Counted from the stretch's first letter, positions 33,162 through 41,988 are shown. The stretch: DNA of 49,833 nucleotides from CAZOJJ01 sp964580105 (GCA_964580105.1 CAZOJJ010000019.1:1-49833), one strand, 5' to 3'. Program-made: numbers and translations. The notes: generated from the sequence alone by a model not told the origin.

Positions 33162-35690
33162 ATGCCTCGCCTCCGCGTCACCCCCTCCCTGCTCCGTGCG
33201 GCCCTCCTCCTGGTGCCGCTCGTAGCCCTGCTCCCCCTCGGCCGGCTCGCCGCCGACTGGGTCGAGTTCGAGCGCGTGGTGGGCATCCCCCTCGAACCCC
33301 TCCCGCCTCGGGGTTTCGACTGGGTACGGTGGCAGGACCGCGACGGCGAGATCGTCGCGGCCTACGTCTATCCGAAAGGAACGGCCTTCGAAGCGGGCCT
33401 CCGCGAGGGCGCGACGCTCTTTCAGCTGGAGTACCAGCAGTTCTTCAGCGCCGAGGACGTCAAGCGCGTCGTGGAGCGCTCGCCCGGGCAGGAGCTGACG
33501 TACGAAGTGATCCAGGACGGCAAGCTGGCGATGCTCGACGTCCCGGTGACGCGCTACCCCACGTTCCTGTACCCCCTGGACGACGGGCTCTGGGTCGCCA
33601 CCGGCTGGGCGTTCGCGCTGGCGGCGTTCGTGCACCTCCTGGCCTTTCTGATCGTCGTGCCCCTGGGTCGGCGGTCGCGGAAGGCCCTGCGGGCGTCGCT
33701 GCTGATCGGGAGTGCGCTGTGCTGGGTGGGCGGCAACTTCGCGCGCATCCTGATCGTGGCCGCCGTCGGCCCGGTGGAGACCGCGACGCCGGCGGTGGCG
33801 TGGACGTTCGAGGCCCTGACGCTGCTGAGCCTCGTGGGGTGGATCCTCTTCCCGGCGCTGCTCCTCCGCCACGTCCTGCTCAACGACCGCGCGCTCCGTG
33901 AGCGCACGCGGCGGCTCCGGGGCGTGCTGTTCGTCCCGCCCGTCCTCCTCGGCCTCGCCGTTCTCACGGCGACGCTCCGGGGCAGCATCGGCCCCCTCCC
34001 GCCGCAGGCGCTCGTCGCGCCGGTGCTGTTCTACGTCTGCTGCTACGTGGCCGCCGCCACGGGCCTCATCCTCCTCGCCCGGCGCGACGCCGAGGCGGGC
34101 GAGGAGAGCGGAACGCCGACGTGGAGCCGGGCCGGGAGCAGCCTCGTCTTCGTCGCGGCCGTGGCGGGCGCGCTCTTCGCCTACGACGCGCTGCCCGCGC
34201 TGGCCGGCGAGAACGACGCGGCGGCCGGCGCCTTCACCGTCCTCCTCCAGCTGTTCTCCGTCGCCCCGGTCGTGCTCGTCTCGACGGCCACGCTGCGCTT
34301 CGGCCGGATCGACTCCGTGGTGTCGCGGGCGCTGGGGTACACGGCGGCGCTCGGCGTGATCTTCTTCGCGTTCGTCGGCGGCGTGGCGCTGATCGACGTG
34401 GCGATGCCCGGGCTGGCGACCAACCGGGTCGTCCTCGGGCTGTGGGTGGTGGCGCTGCTGGTGCTCGTGGAGCGGCTCGCCCAGCCCGTCCGGCGCGTCT
34501 TCGCCGACTGGTTCATGACCGAGCGCCAGCGCGCGCGCCAGCGGCTCAACCGGTTTGCCGACCGCATCCGGCTCATCCTCGACCCCGAGCGCCTCGCGCA
34601 CGAGACGGTGCAGGCCGTCGGGAAGGCGCTCGGCGTGCGCTCGGCCGTGCTCTTTCTGCGGGCCGGGATGGGAACCCCGCACGAGCGGTGGGTGCAGGCC
34701 GCCTTCCGCCCCGAGGCGCCCTACTTCACGCAGGCCGAGCTCATGCGGATCTGGTCGCGGCTCCAGGAGCAGGGAGCAGTCTGGGCGCGCAACCCCGAAC
34801 TGAACGAGAGCGCCCTCGACGAGGCGGACTCGGAGCGGCTCAAAGCCATCGGCGTGGCCCTCGCCGTGCCCGTCACGAGCGGGACCGGTGAGCCGACGGG
34901 CGCGCTCGTGCTCGGCCGAAAAGCGCGCCGCCGGGTGGTCTACAACCTCGAGGACGTCGAAATGCTGCGGGCGCTCTGTGGCCAGCTCGCCCTCGCCACC
35001 GAGCGCCTCGGGCTGATCGAGCGCGAACAGGCGCTGATCCACGAGAGCGCCCAGGCGCAGCTGGCGGCGCTCCGGGCGCAGATCAACCCGCACTTCCTCT
35101 TCAACGCGCTCAACACCATCGCCGCGCTGATCGCGGAGAAACCGGAGGAGGCCGAGGACACCGTGCAGCGGCTCGCGGCCATCTTCCGGCACGTGCTCCA
35201 GGCCGGCAGCCGTCTGTTCGTTCCACTCGACGACGAGCGCCGGCTCGTCCGCCAGTACCTCGCCATCGAGCAGGCGCGTTTCGGCGAGGCGCTCCAGGTC
35301 GAGGAGGAGTGGGCGCGCGATCTCGACGCCGTGCCCGTCCCGGCCTTCGCCGTGCAGACGCTGGTAGAGAACGCCGTCAAGCACGGCGTCGAGCGGAAGC
35401 GCGGCGGCGGGCTCGTCCGCCTCGAAGGCCGCCGGCTCCCGGACGGCGACGTGGAGGTCGTCGTGACCGACACGGGCGTCGGCATCCCGGCCCTGTTCCC
35501 CGGCGGCGACGGCCTGGCCGAACCCGGCGGCGAGGCCTTCGACTTCTTCGGCATCGGCCTCCGCAACGTGGCCGACCGCCTCGCGCAGCTCTACGGCCGC
35601 GCCGACCTCCTCGCCATCGAGAGCCACCCCGACACCGGCACCGTCGTCCGCCTCCGGCTTCCGGCCCAGCCGGCCCTCTCGTCCATCTGA
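33162..35690 (+). CDS. LytS/YehU-type membrane sensor histidine kinase with PDZ-like and GAF-like domains
   Basis: An 842-residue protein. TM1 is at ~10-27; a PDZ-like extracytoplasmic segment (~65-130) contains 'KGTAFEAGLREGATLFQL' and 'FFSAEDVKRVVERSPGQELTYEV'. A block of about eight helices (~145-450) follows, then a GAF-like region (~465-615) and a His_kinase/HATPase module with phospho-acceptor H644 in 'LRAQINPHFLFNALNTI', 'LVENAVKHGV' (N-box) and 'DTGVGIP' (G-box). This is the LytS-family kinase form that pairs with LytTR regulators, and such a regulator follows directly. The stimulus is unknown; the PDZ-like domain suggests sensing of an envelope peptide or protein. Confidence 0.88.
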   Translation: MPRLRVTPSLLRAALLLVPLVALLPLGRLAADWVEFERVVGIPLEPLPPRGFDWVRWQDRDGEIVAAYVYPKGTAFEAGLREGATLFQLEYQQFFSAEDVKRVVERSPGQELTYEVIQDGKLAMLDVPVTRYPTFLYPLDDGLWVATGWAFALAAFVHLLAFLIVVPLGRRSRKALRASLLIGSALCWVGGNFARILIVAAVGPVETATPAVAWTFEALTLLSLVGWILFPALLLRHVLLNDRALRERTRRLRGVLFVPPVLLGLAVLTATLRGSIGPLPPQALVAPVLFYVCCYVAAATGLILLARRDAEAGEESGTPTWSRAGSSLVFVAAVAGALFAYDALPALAGENDAAAGAFTVLLQLFSVAPVVLVSTATLRFGRIDSVVSRALGYTAALGVIFFAFVGGVALIDVAMPGLATNRVVLGLWVVALLVLVERLAQPVRRVFADWFMTERQRARQRLNRFADRIRLILDPERLAHETVQAVGKALGVRSAVLFLRAGMGTPHERWVQAAFRPEAPYFTQAELMRIWSRLQEQGAVWARNPELNESALDEADSERLKAIGVALAVPVTSGTGEPTGALVLGRKARRRVVYNLEDVEMLRALCGQLALATERLGLIEREQALIHESAQAQLAALRAQINPHFLFNALNTIAALIAEKPEEAEDTVQRLAAIFRHVLQAGSRLFVPLDDERRLVRQYLAIEQARFGEALQVEEEWARDLDAVPVPAFAVQTLVENAVKHGVERKRGGGLVRLEGRRLPDGDVEVVVTDTGVGIPALFPGGDGLAEPGGEAFDFFGIGLRNVADRLAQLYGRADLLAIESHPDTGTVVRLRLPAQPALSSI

Positions 35691-35717
35691 CCCCGCTTCC
35701 ACCTGACCCCGCTTCCG
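35688..35717 (+). repeat. Direct repeat in the kinase-regulator spacer
   Basis: CTGACCCCGCTTCC occurs twice (35688-35701 and 35704-35717) between the kinase stop and the regulator ATG at 35719. The first copy includes the kinase TGA. Confidence 0.75.
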
Positions 35718-35718
35718 C

Positions 35719-36552
35719 ATGCTCCGCGTTCTCCTCGTCGACGACGAACAGCCCGCCCGCCAGCGCCTCCGCCGCCTGCTCGCCCCCTTCGAGGAGGCCG
35801 GCCGCCTCGCCGTCGTCGGGGAGGCCGCCGACGGCGTCGAGGCGCTGGAGCTCGTGGAGGGCGAGGAGGTGGACCTGCTCTTCCTCGACATCCAGATGCC
35901 GGAGCTCGATGGGTTCGACGTGCTCGACCGGCTTCCGCCCGGTGGCCGCCCGGCCGTCGTCTTCACGACGGCGTACGACCAGTACGCCCTCCGCGCCTTC
36001 GACGCCAACGCCATCGACTACCTCCTCAAGCCCATCGAGGAGCCCCGCCTCGCGGAAACCATCCGCCGCGTCGAGGCGCGCCGTGCCGCGGGCGAGGACG
36101 CGCAACACGACGTGCAGGAGCGACTGGCCGAACTGCTGGAGTACCTCGACCGGCAGGGCATGCCCGAGCCGGAAGCGCCCGCCTCTCACCACGAATACCT
36201 CCATCAGCTCTCCGTCCCGGGCAAAGACCGGCTGCTCATCGTACCGGTCGAGCAGCTCCTCTCGGCGGAGGTCCACGACGGCATCACACAGCTGTTCACG
36301 CTCACGCAGGCGCCCGGCACCCCGGCTGCGGTCACCCGCCACATCGTCTCCTACACGCTCGACGCCCTCGAACAGCGGCTCGACCCCGCCGAATTCATGC
36401 GGGTTCACCGCTCAGCCCTCGTCCAATTGAGGCACATTCGGGAAATGATTTCGTGGTTTTCCGGCCGCTATAAACTGGTGCTGACGGGAGGGCACGAGGT
36501 CGTCGCCAGCCGGGCCCGGTCCAAGGAACTCCGGGATCGCCTGAGTCTCTGA
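35719..36552 (+). CDS. LytTR-family response regulator
   Basis: A 277-residue AlgR/AgrA-type regulator. The receiver domain (~1-120) has acidic pair D8/D9, phospho-acceptor D57 in 'LLFLDIQMPELDG', T84 in 'VFTTAYDQYA' and K104 in 'YLLKPI'. The LytTR DNA-binding domain (~165-277) contains 'DRLLIVPVEQLLSAEVHDG', 'LDALEQRLDPAEFMRVHRSALVQL' and 'ISWFSGRYKLVLTGGHEVVASR'. It starts 28 bp after the kinase stop and is certainly its partner. Targets are unknown; the next gene (SpoIID-like) is a candidate by position only. Confidence 0.93.
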   Translation: MLRVLLVDDEQPARQRLRRLLAPFEEAGRLAVVGEAADGVEALELVEGEEVDLLFLDIQMPELDGFDVLDRLPPGGRPAVVFTTAYDQYALRAFDANAIDYLLKPIEEPRLAETIRRVEARRAAGEDAQHDVQERLAELLEYLDRQGMPEPEAPASHHEYLHQLSVPGKDRLLIVPVEQLLSAEVHDGITQLFTLTQAPGTPAAVTRHIVSYTLDALEQRLDPAEFMRVHRSALVQLRHIREMISWFSGRYKLVLTGGHEVVASRARSKELRDRLSL

Positions 36553-36623
36553 GGGGGCGAGGCCGTCCGTTAATTGGAAGGCGTCCGCTGCCGATACCGA
36601 GGCCCATCGGGTCGCCTCGTTCC

Positions 36624-37916
36624 ATGCTCCGCTTCCTCCTCGTCCTCGCCGCCCTCGCTCTCTGCACCTCGGCCGCCGCCCAGGCCGGCCCGATCGTCCG
36701 GGTCAAGGTGCTCGCGCGGGCCTCGACGGCCTCGGTGATCGTGGAGCCGCAACGGGGCTCCGCCCGCGTCTACGCGGACCGCAGCTCGACGCCGCTCGCC
36801 ACGCTTCTGCCGGGCACCACCGTCACGCTCGAACGCGTCTCGGACCGCGTCCGCGTTCGGTATCCGGGCGGCACCGTGCAGGCCGGCGTCGTGGAGGTCG
36901 TGCCCGACGAGGGCGCGCCGCTCTCGATCCGCAGCGGAACGCACCGGCGGTCGTACCACGGTGCCCTCTCCGTCGAGCGCGACCCCGAGCGGCAGGCCTC
37001 CCTCCGCCTCGTCAACTACGTGCCCCTGGAAGACTACGTGGCGAGCGTGGTGGCGAGCGAGTACCCGTTCACGGAGATCGAGGGGGTCAAGGCACAGGCC
37101 GTCCTGGCGCGGACGTACGTCCTCCGCGCCGCCAACCCGCGCAACCCCTTCGACGTAACCGACGACACCGGCTCGCAGGTCTACCGCGGCGCCGAGGTCG
37201 TCACGGACGTCGCCCGCGCGGCGGCCGAGGCCACACACGGCGAGGTGCTCCGCTACGGCACGGCGCTCGTGGAGGCCACGTACTACTCGTCGTCGGGCGG
37301 CCACACCGCCAACAACGAGGACGTCTGGCGCGGCGCCCCGATCTCGTACCTGCGCGGCAAGCCGGACCCGTTCGACCGCGATGCTCCCGACTACCGCTGG
37401 AGCACCTCGGCCGAGGTCGCCGGCACGCTCCGCGCGCTCGGCCGCCGATACGGCGGAACCGTGACCGGGTTCGAGATCGAGGCACGCGCGCAGGACGGCC
37501 GGGTCACCCGTGTCCGCCTGCTGGGCAATCGCCCTCAAACGATCTCCGGCAACGAGTTCCGCACCGTCGTCAACGGCGCCTTTGGCGTGCGGACGGTGCG
37601 GAGCACCCACTTCACCGTCACGCGTCGCGGCAACCGGTACGTGTTCGAAGGGCGCGGCTTCGGCCACGGCGTGGGGATGAGCCAGTACGGCGCCCGGGGG
37701 CGCGCTCGCGCGGGTCACTCCTACCGCGACATCCTCGCCTTCTACTTTACCGGCACCTACCTCGACCGGCTGGACGCGGCCCCGACGGTGGCCCGGCCGT
37801 ATACGCTGGCGGACTTCCGGTCGGCCCCCGCCGTCGAGGCCGAGGCCCGTACGCGCCGGGTTCGCTTTACCGGAAACACCGAGACGGACGAGCCCGCGCG
37901 CCGCACGGCCTGGTAG
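36624..37916 (+). CDS. SpoIID/LytB-domain protein (putative peptidoglycan lytic transglycosylase)
   Basis: A 430-residue exported protein with a signal peptide ('FLLVLAALALCTSAAAQA'). The SpoIID domain (~100-380) includes 'LRLVNYVPLEDYVASVVASEYP', where E146 corresponds to the catalytic Glu of SpoIID, 'IEGVKAQAVLARTYVL', 'VEATYYSSSGGHTANNEDVW' and the C-terminal 'GRGFGHGVGMSQYGARG', where a metal-binding His is expected. SpoIID cleaves denuded glycan strands during sporulation; in non-sporulating Bacteroidota such proteins are probably cell-wall remodelling enzymes. It follows the two-component pair by 71 bp. A weak promoter-like word, TTAATTGG, is at 36570-36577. Confidence 0.88.
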   Translation: MLRFLLVLAALALCTSAAAQAGPIVRVKVLARASTASVIVEPQRGSARVYADRSSTPLATLLPGTTVTLERVSDRVRVRYPGGTVQAGVVEVVPDEGAPLSIRSGTHRRSYHGALSVERDPERQASLRLVNYVPLEDYVASVVASEYPFTEIEGVKAQAVLARTYVLRAANPRNPFDVTDDTGSQVYRGAEVVTDVARAAAEATHGEVLRYGTALVEATYYSSSGGHTANNEDVWRGAPISYLRGKPDPFDRDAPDYRWSTSAEVAGTLRALGRRYGGTVTGFEIEARAQDGRVTRVRLLGNRPQTISGNEFRTVVNGAFGVRTVRSTHFTVTRRGNRYVFEGRGFGHGVGMSQYGARGRARAGHSYRDILAFYFTGTYLDRLDAAPTVARPYTLADFRSAPAVEAEARTRRVRFTGNTETDEPARRTAW

Positions 37917-37927
37917 CCCGCCCGGCC

Positions 37928-38314
37928 TCAGACGAAGTAGCCGAACGCGTTCTCGAAGTGCTCGATCTCGGGCTCGCCGGCCCCGAGCGTGATGGCGATC
38001 ACGTCGAAGCGGCAGGGGGCGCCGGTGAGGCGGCGCTCGTGGAGGTACGCCTCGGCCGTCCGCAGGATGGCCTCCTGCTTGGGCCTGTCCACGGCCGCCT
38101 CGGGCCGCCCGAACCCCAGCCCGCGCCGCGTCTTGACCTCGACGAAGACGAGCTCTCCACCGTCTTCGTACCGCGGCGCCGGGAGGAACGCGACGACGTC
38201 GATCTCCTCGCGGCTGAACCGGTAGTTGCGGTCCAGCACGCGGTAGCCCTTCTTTTCGAGGAAGGCCACGGCGAGGTCTTCGCCGAGGGCGCCGGTGGGC
38301 TTTGCGTCGGTCAT
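37928..38314 (-). CDS. YraN/UPF0102 family endonuclease-like protein
   Basis: A 128-residue protein with the UPF0102 fold. 'GALGEDLAVAFLEKKGYRVLDRNYR', 'EEIDVVAFL' (catalytic Asp) and 'LVFVEVKTRRGLGFGRPEAAVDRPKQ' (E-x-K) form the PD-(D/E)XK-like core. The function in bacteria is unsettled; a Holliday-junction-resolvase-like nuclease is the structural inference. Its start overlaps the GbsR stop (ATGA). It converges on the SpoIID-like gene with an 11-bp spacer. Confidence 0.88.
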   Translation of the reverse strand: MTDAKPTGALGEDLAVAFLEKKGYRVLDRNYRFSREEIDVVAFLPAPRYEDGGELVFVEVKTRRGLGFGRPEAAVDRPKQEAILRTAEAYLHERRLTGAPCRFDVIAITLGAGEPEIEHFENAFGYFV

Positions 38315-38925
38315 TCGTCGGCCGGCGGCGGACGCCGGAGCTTGCGGGCGTAGGTGATGAGCCGGCGCACCTGCTCACCGCTCCGGCTCTGGAGGAACGG
38401 GAGCAGCGCGCTCGTGAACCCCTCGAACACGTCGAGGAACTCGACGAGGTTGTCGATGCGCTCGGCGAAGGCCGCCTCGGTGGGCGTGAGGGGGGCGCCC
38501 GACTTCAGCGAGGCCGAGCACTCCACCAGCGTCCGCTGGAGCGGTGCAATCTCTCGCTTGCGCCGCTCCGCGATGATCGTCGTCGTGATCTTCCAGACGT
38601 CCTTCTCGGCGGTGTAGTAGTCTTTCCGCGAGCCCGGCCGGTGCGTCTTGGTGAGCAGGTTCCAGTCCACCAGCGACCGGAGGTTCATGTTGGCGTTGCC
38701 CCGGCTGATCCGGAGCCGCTCCATGATCGTGTCCGTGTCGAGCGGCTGCTCGGAGGCATAAACGAAGGCGTGGATCTGCGCCATCGTCCGGTTGATGCCC
38801 CAGTGGGAGGCCATCTCGCCCCAGAGCAGGATGAACCGGTCGAGAGCATCCCGGTGGCGCTCGCTGAGCGCGGGCAGGTCGTCCGGTTTCGGGGCGTCGG
38901 GCAAGGGCGGGCGGCTGGGTTTCAA
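38311..38925 (-). CDS. GbsR/MarR-family transcriptional regulator
   Basis: A 204-residue GbsR-like winged-helix protein. 'ALDRFILLWGEMASHWGINRTMAQIHAFVYAS', then 'TDTIMERLRISRGNANMNLRSLVDWNLL' (recognition helix) and the wing 'HRPGSRKDYYTAEKDVWKI' are characteristic. The C-terminal half is helical and probably forms the dimerisation/ligand domain. The start appears to be TTG; no in-frame ATG or GTG lies before the conserved region. GbsR proteins in Bacillus repress osmoprotectant genes, but no such gene is next to it. It is divergent from the SAM hydrolase, so autoregulation of the 95-bp shared region is plausible. Confidence 0.87.
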   Translation of the reverse strand: MKPSRPPLPDAPKPDDLPALSERHRDALDRFILLWGEMASHWGINRTMAQIHAFVYASEQPLDTDTIMERLRISRGNANMNLRSLVDWNLLTKTHRPGSRKDYYTAEKDVWKITTTIIAERRKREIAPLQRTLVECSASLKSGAPLTPTEAAFAERIDNLVEFLDVFEGFTSALLPFLQSRSGEQVRRLITYARKLRRPPPADE

Positions 38926-38933
38926 CGAAGGGT

Positions 38934-38941
38934 GAAAGATA
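38934..38941 (-). promoter_or_regulatory. Predicted -7 element of the gbsR-like gene (TATCTTTC)
   Basis: The minus strand reads TATCTTTC only 8 bp before the TTG start, implying a very short or absent leader. Confidence 0.4.
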
Positions 38942-38993
38942 AGGACGGCACGAACGCCGCGACGGAAGCGCGGCGCTCGTCGTTCCCACGGTA

Positions 38994-39001
38994 TATTTTC
39001 G
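38994..39001 (+). promoter_or_regulatory. Predicted -7 element of the SAM hydrolase gene (TATTTTCG)
   Basis: TATTTTCG lies 19 bp before the GTG at 39021 and is the most AT-rich point of the divergent region. Confidence 0.45.
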
Positions 39002-39020
39002 CCCCCACCCGCCCGCCCCC

Positions 39021-39818
39021 GTGTCCGCCCTCGTCACCCTCACGACCGACTTCGGCCTCGACGACGCCTACGTGGCGGCGATGAAGGCGGCGATGCTGGC
39101 CGTCGAGCCCGACCTCCGCCTGCTCGACGTCTCGCACGCCATCGAGGCGCAAGACGTGCTGGGGGCGGCGTTTCTCCTCCGCCAGGTGGCCCCGCTCACG
39201 CCGCCCGGGACGGTCCACCTCGTCGTCGTGGACCCCGGGGTGGGCACGGATCGGCAGGCGCTCGCGGCCCGCTGCGGCGATCACCTCTTCGTCGGTCCCG
39301 ACAACGGGTTGGTGGCCCTGATCTGGGACGAGGTCGAGCCGGACGAGGTCGTCGTGCTGGACCGGCCCGCGTTCTGGCACAGCCACGCCCCCAGCGCCAC
39401 CTTCCACGGCCGCGACGTCTTCGGCCCCGTCGCCGCGCACCTCGCCTCGGGGCGGAGTCTGACCGAGGTGGGCACCCCCACGGCCCGGTACCAGCGCCTC
39501 CACTGGGCGCACCCCATCGCCGACGACGAGGGCATCCAGGGGTGGGTCGTCCACGTGGACCGCTTCGGCAACGCCGTCACCAACATCCCTCGCGCCCTGC
39601 TCGACGCCGAGCCGCGCAGCCGTACCGCCAAGTGCTACGTCGGCGCGACCATCCTGGAGGGCATCCACGAGACGTACGGCGACGTACCCCCCGGCGAGCC
39701 CCTCGCCCTCATCGGCAGCGCCGGCCTGCTGGAGATCGGCGTCAACGGCGGGGACGCCTCCACCCTCTTCTCCATCCCGAAAGGCAGCCGCGTGAGCCTC
39801 GTCTACGGCGACGCGTGA
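39021..39818 (+). CDS. SAM hydrolase (S-adenosylmethionine hydroxide adenosyltransferase, DUF62)
   Basis: A 265-residue member of the fluorinase/chlorinase/duf-62 family. It opens with 'VTLTTDFGLDDAYVAAMK'; the hydrolase triad is visible as D71 in 'VVVDPGVGTDRQ', R78, and H129 in 'FHGRDVFGPVAAHLA'. 'VDRFGNAVTNIP' is the family's late block. Members with this triad hydrolyse SAM to adenosine and methionine, while the halogenases lack it. The physiological role is unclear. It starts at a GTG and is followed 10 bp later by a membrane protein gene. Confidence 0.9.
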   Translation: MSALVTLTTDFGLDDAYVAAMKAAMLAVEPDLRLLDVSHAIEAQDVLGAAFLLRQVAPLTPPGTVHLVVVDPGVGTDRQALAARCGDHLFVGPDNGLVALIWDEVEPDEVVVLDRPAFWHSHAPSATFHGRDVFGPVAAHLASGRSLTEVGTPTARYQRLHWAHPIADDEGIQGWVVHVDRFGNAVTNIPRALLDAEPRSRTAKCYVGATILEGIHETYGDVPPGEPLALIGSAGLLEIGVNGGDASTLFSIPKGSRVSLVYGDA

Positions 39819-39828
39819 CCGACACCCC

Positions 39829-40608
39829 ATGCTGCTCCCGCTCCTCCTCAGCGCCGCGATCCCGGACGGCGAGCCCGACGCGCCCTCCCCGCCCGAGCGG
39901 CCCAGCGGCCCGCCGCCGGGCGTACCGCGCCCACCCGCGCCGCCGAAACACGAGCCCGCCTCCTCGGACGAGTACACGGCGGACTACGGCACCGGCCCGG
40001 CCCTCCCCAGGGACCACCCCGCCTACGACCGGGTGCAGACGCGTGGCGCGGACGACGGCAGATCGCCCGCCCCGTTCCTCTGGGGCGGCCTCGTGCTCCT
40101 GCTCATGGTGACGGCCCTCGCCGTCACCTACGTCCTCCTTCAGCCGGAGCCGAGCACCGGTGCGACGCCCGACCTCCTCACCCTCGTCGCGTCCCACGCG
40201 GACGCGGTCGAGTTGGAGATGCCGACCGACGACCTCGACATCGCCCAGGAGTACATCCTGAGCGAGTTCGGCTGGCCCGTCCGCGTTCCGGTGCTGCCGG
40301 GCGCGCGCCTCCTCGGCGTGGGCGTGGACGAGATCGCCGACGGCATCGAGCTGCCGGTGCTCCAGTACCAGCCCGAGGAGGGCGGCCCCATCACGGTCTA
40401 CCTCTACGACTACGCCTTCCTCGACGCCGCCGAGGGCCGCCTCCGCCTCGCTCCTGCCGTCTACTCCCGCCTCGCCGAAGACGCCCCCGTGGACGTCCGC
40501 CGCGTCGGCGAAACCTCCCTCGTGCTCTGGCGCCGTCGCGCGGCCATCTACACCGCCGTCATGCGAGGCGACCCGGCTCCACTCGTCGAGTATCTGCGCC
40601 GTCACTAG
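39829..40608 (+). CDS. Single-pass membrane protein of unknown function, anti-sigma-like C-terminal domain
   Basis: A 259-residue protein: a Pro-rich, low-complexity N-terminal region (~15-80), one transmembrane helix (84-104, 'LWGGLVLLLMVTALAVTYVLL' minus one residue) and an extracytoplasmic domain (~110-259). The latter's pattern 'FGWPVRVPVLPGARLLGVGV', 'LPVLQYQPEEGGPITVYLYD' resembles the periplasmic part of ECF anti-sigma factors. The zinc-finger anti-sigma domain expected at the N-terminus is absent and no sigma gene is near, so the function is open. Its last 50 bp overlap the end of the convergent histidine kinase gene. Confidence 0.7.
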   Translation: MLLPLLLSAAIPDGEPDAPSPPERPSGPPPGVPRPPAPPKHEPASSDEYTADYGTGPALPRDHPAYDRVQTRGADDGRSPAPFLWGGLVLLLMVTALAVTYVLLQPEPSTGATPDLLTLVASHADAVELEMPTDDLDIAQEYILSEFGWPVRVPVLPGARLLGVGVDEIADGIELPVLQYQPEEGGPITVYLYDYAFLDAAEGRLRLAPAVYSRLAEDAPVDVRRVGETSLVLWRRRAAIYTAVMRGDPAPLVEYLRRH

Positions 40609-41947
40609 CCCCGTCGCCCGACGGGAGCCCGACCGTCCGCAGCACGATCTCGAACGTGGTCCCTGCACCCGGGCGCGACTCCTTCAGGCTGAGCGATCCG
40701 CCGTGGTACTCCACCACGATGCGGCGCGCGAGGCTGAGGCCGAGCCCCCAGCCGCGCTTCTTCGTCGAGAAGCCGGGCCGGAAGATGTGCCGCTGGGCCG
40801 AGCGGTCGATGCCGCGCCCGGTGTCGCGCACCTCGATGACGGCGTCGCCGTCCCGCCTGCGCGCCTCGACGATGATCTGGCCGTCGCCCTCGATGGCGTC
40901 GAGCGCGTTCTTGAGCAGGTTCTCGATGACCCACTCGAAGAGCTCTGCGTTGAGGGCGACCACGAGGTCGCTCGGTGCGTAGAGGTCGAGCGTGACGCGC
41001 GGCCCCTCGCGGGGGATGCGTCGGCGGATGTAGTCGGCCACGCGCTCCAGGACCGGCGCGAGGCGGGTCGGGGTGAGCTCGGGCACGGAGCCGATCTTCT
41101 CGAACCGGTCGGCCACGCGGCGCAGGCGGCCGACGTCCTGCTCCAGCTCCGCGGCGACGGTCATCGTCTGCTCGTCGTCCTCGTGGCTGAGCCGGAGCAG
41201 CTCGATCCACCCGATCATGCTGGAGAGCGGCGTGCCGAGCTGATGCGCCGCCTCCTTCGCCATCCCGACCCACAGGTTGCTCTGCTCGCTGCGGCGGACG
41301 TACGAGAAGCCCAGATACCCCACCAGGATGAAAAGCGCCACGAAGCCCAGCTGGATGGGCGGGAACCACCGGATCAGCCGCGCCAGCTCGGAATCGCCGT
41401 AGTGGACGTACTGCACCTGCCCGTCGAGGTACTCGAACCGGATCGGCTCGTTTTCCTCGTCGAACGCCGCCGCGAGGTCGCGGAGGTGGGCCGCGTTCTC
41501 TTCGAAAGACGCCGTCGTGTCCACGTCCACGTTGCGCCAGACGACGACCTCGCCGGTGAGCGAGTCGGTGATGATGGCCGGCACGTTGAACCGGGCCGGC
41601 TCGATGATCTCGTTGAAGACGAAGTCGAGCTCCTCGGTCGGCGGCATCGTGCGGGCCCAGCCGAGGGCATCGGCGAAGCGGGCGGCGCGCTCGTCGTCGA
41701 TGAGCCCGCTCGCCTCGGCCTCGTCGAGGAGGCGGCCGAGCGCCTCGAAGTCGGCCGCGTGCGGGTTGACGACGTTGGTCTGCGCCTGGTATTCGATGGC
41801 GCGCACCCAGAGCCGCACGGCCGACTGCTCCTGCTGCGTGACCCGGTCCGCCAGCGCGTTGGTGTAGAACAGCGACGCCGCCGCAATGACGATGGCCGCG
41901 ACGATGAGCCCCAGCTTGATCTTCGTCGTGGTGCGGTAAGCGGACAT
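40559..41947 (-). CDS. Membrane sensor histidine kinase
   Basis: A 462-residue kinase started at the ATG giving 'MSAYRTTTKIKLGLIV'. TM1 is at ~11-29, a ~165-residue sensor loop follows, then TM2 at ~197-217. The H-box is 'GMAKEAAHQLGTPLSSMIGW' with H235. 'NLLKNALDAIEG' (N), 'DTGRGIDRS' (G1) and 'RGWGLGLSLARRI' (G2) complete the ATPase domain. The H-box variant with H-Q-L-G-T-P is common in Bacteroidota kinases. No response regulator is adjacent, so it is an orphan. It converges on the anti-sigma-like gene with a 50-bp overlap. Confidence 0.9.
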   Translation of the reverse strand: MSAYRTTTKIKLGLIVAAIVIAAASLFYTNALADRVTQQEQSAVRLWVRAIEYQAQTNVVNPHAADFEALGRLLDEAEASGLIDDERAARFADALGWARTMPPTEELDFVFNEIIEPARFNVPAIITDSLTGEVVVWRNVDVDTTASFEENAAHLRDLAAAFDEENEPIRFEYLDGQVQYVHYGDSELARLIRWFPPIQLGFVALFILVGYLGFSYVRRSEQSNLWVGMAKEAAHQLGTPLSSMIGWIELLRLSHEDDEQTMTVAAELEQDVGRLRRVADRFEKIGSVPELTPTRLAPVLERVADYIRRRIPREGPRVTLDLYAPSDLVVALNAELFEWVIENLLKNALDAIEGDGQIIVEARRRDGDAVIEVRDTGRGIDRSAQRHIFRPGFSTKKRGWGLGLSLARRIVVEYHGGSLSLKESRPGAGTTFEIVLRTVGLPSGDGASDGADTRRVEPGRLA

Positions 41948-41980
41948 CCGGGGTCGGCGTGGCGAATGCGGCGTTCGTAG

Positions 41981-41988
41981 CGAAGCTA
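41981..41988 (-). promoter_or_regulatory. Predicted -7 element of the orphan kinase gene (TAGCTTCG)
   Basis: The minus strand reads TAGCTTCG 33 bp before the ATG at 41947, in the 71-bp spacer after purA. Confidence 0.45.

Noticed and set aside
31827..36014. Open frame of ~1,400 codons on the minus strand
   Set aside because: It is antisense to the LytS-type kinase and its regulator and shifts register over tatD and the S9 peptidase. It shows no domain signature.
36568..36578. Eighth CAATAACGG copy (CCGTTAATTG on the plus strand)
   Set aside because: It needs a 1-bp insertion to match, so I did not count it. It may simply be part of a promoter-like region.
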